Of a stretch of DNA of 64,000 bases, positions 63,865 through 64,000 are shown piece by piece. The notes under the pieces are model-generated. The model was not told where the DNA came from, did not search any database, and saw nothing but the letters and a program-made list of their open reading frames with translations. The DNA lies in assembly GCF_028596125.1 (NCBI RefSeq), contig NZ_CP117229.1:124001-188000 (forward strand), read 5' to 3'. The position numbers were made by a program, and so were the translations under genes. Origin of the DNA: Listeria innocua (GTDB lineage Bacteria > Bacillota > Bacilli > Lactobacillales > Listeriaceae). Numbering within the stretch: the stretch's first letter is position 1; each line of letters begins with the position of its first letter.

Positions 63865-63894
63865 TTGTCAATTTTATAGAAAACGTTTTATAAT
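63865..63894 (+). promoter_or_regulatory. promoter of purR
   Basis: TTGTCA (63865-63870) and TATAAT (63889-63894) are spaced 18 bases. The purR start lies 70 bases downstream. I see no clear PurBox pair. Confidence 0.6.
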
Positions 63895-63964
63895 AGAGAA
63901 AATACGGACAAAATACGTGAAATAGCTTTTTAATATACGGAATTTTATCAAAGGGAGAGAGATT

Positions 63965-64000
63965 ATGAAGATTCGTCGCAGTGAACGATTAATTGATATG
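63965..64000 (+). CDS. purR: purine operon repressor PurR, N-terminal fragment
   Basis: Only 12 codons are visible, from ATG 63965 (RBS AAGGGAGAGAG) to the window end. The residues MKIRRSERLIDM agree with the start of Bacillus PurR (MKFRRSGRLVD-type), and the gene order veg-ispE-ydjC-purR supports it. The helix-turn-helix and phosphoribosyltransferase-like parts lie outside the window. Confidence 0.8.
   Translation, partial: MKIRRSERLIDM

Overview
The window is low-GC Firmicute DNA, almost certainly from the genus Listeria. The evidence is gene content and order: a monocin (phage-tail bacteriocin) lysis cassette, then an LPXTG 5'-nucleotidase, an EAL protein, an IMPDH-like protein, a YjdI/GNAT pair, a SAM-riboswitch-controlled CtaP peptide/cysteine transporter, a zinc ABC transporter, a DinG-like helicase, SpaA-repeat adhesins, an RsbR paralogue, holB-ricT-yabA-yabB-yazA-rsmI-abrB, metG, an alpha-glucoside operon, and tatD-yabE-rnmV-ksgA-veg-ispE-ydjC-purR. 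As I remember L. monocytogenes EGD-e, this matches lmo0127 to lmo0192. The exact species cannot be fixed from the sequence alone. No rRNA, tRNA, insertion sequence or CRISPR array was seen.

Layout. 1-2.9 kb: end of the monocin locus (tail proteins, holin, amidase). 2.9-8.5 kb: sortase-anchored 5'-nucleotidase with a cre site, c-di-GMP phosphodiesterase, IMPDH-like enzyme, and a small probably stress-linked pair. 8.6-12.4 kb: S-box riboswitch, CtaP and two permeases. 12.5-15.3 kb: a type VII secretion LXG toxin locus (Lap1, Lap2, LXG-EndoU toxin, candidate immunity gene, remnant of a further gene). 15.4-20.3 kb: orphan peptide-binding lipoprotein, Zur-controlled zinc ABC operon, and a Crp/Fnr regulator. 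20.6-23.8 kb: nuclease-helicase fusion and a HAD phosphatase. 24.0-29.3 kb: a five-gene cluster that reads as murein-peptide salvage (Ala-Glu epimerase, gamma-D-Glu-diaminoacid endopeptidase, serine beta-lactamase-like protein, peptide-binding lipoprotein, D-aminopeptidase). It is preceded by a structured, repeat-bearing leader. I do not recall this cluster at this place in EGD-e, so it is probably accessory. 29.5-33.5 kb: two paralogous SpaA-repeat adhesins, the second with a damaged sortase motif (LPKIG). 33.5-39.1 kb: RsbR-like protein and the conserved holB-to-abrB block. 39.2-43.9 kb: two GRP-type sugar permeases flanking a DUF1254-type protein and an LPXTG protein. 43.9-57.7 kb: metG, then a CcpA/ROK-regulated alpha-glucan import and hydrolysis operon. 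57.8-64 kb: conserved housekeeping block ending in the first codons of purR.

The least ordinary parts are the LXG-EndoU toxin module, the murein-peptide salvage cluster with its leader, and the LPKIG adhesin. Others worth a look are the RsbR paralogue whose two phospho-threonine positions are Arg and Asp, the RecB-like nuclease fused to an Fe-S helicase, and a matched direct repeat (TTCACA-N5-TTCACA) upstream of both the LXG operon and the LPKIG adhesin gene.
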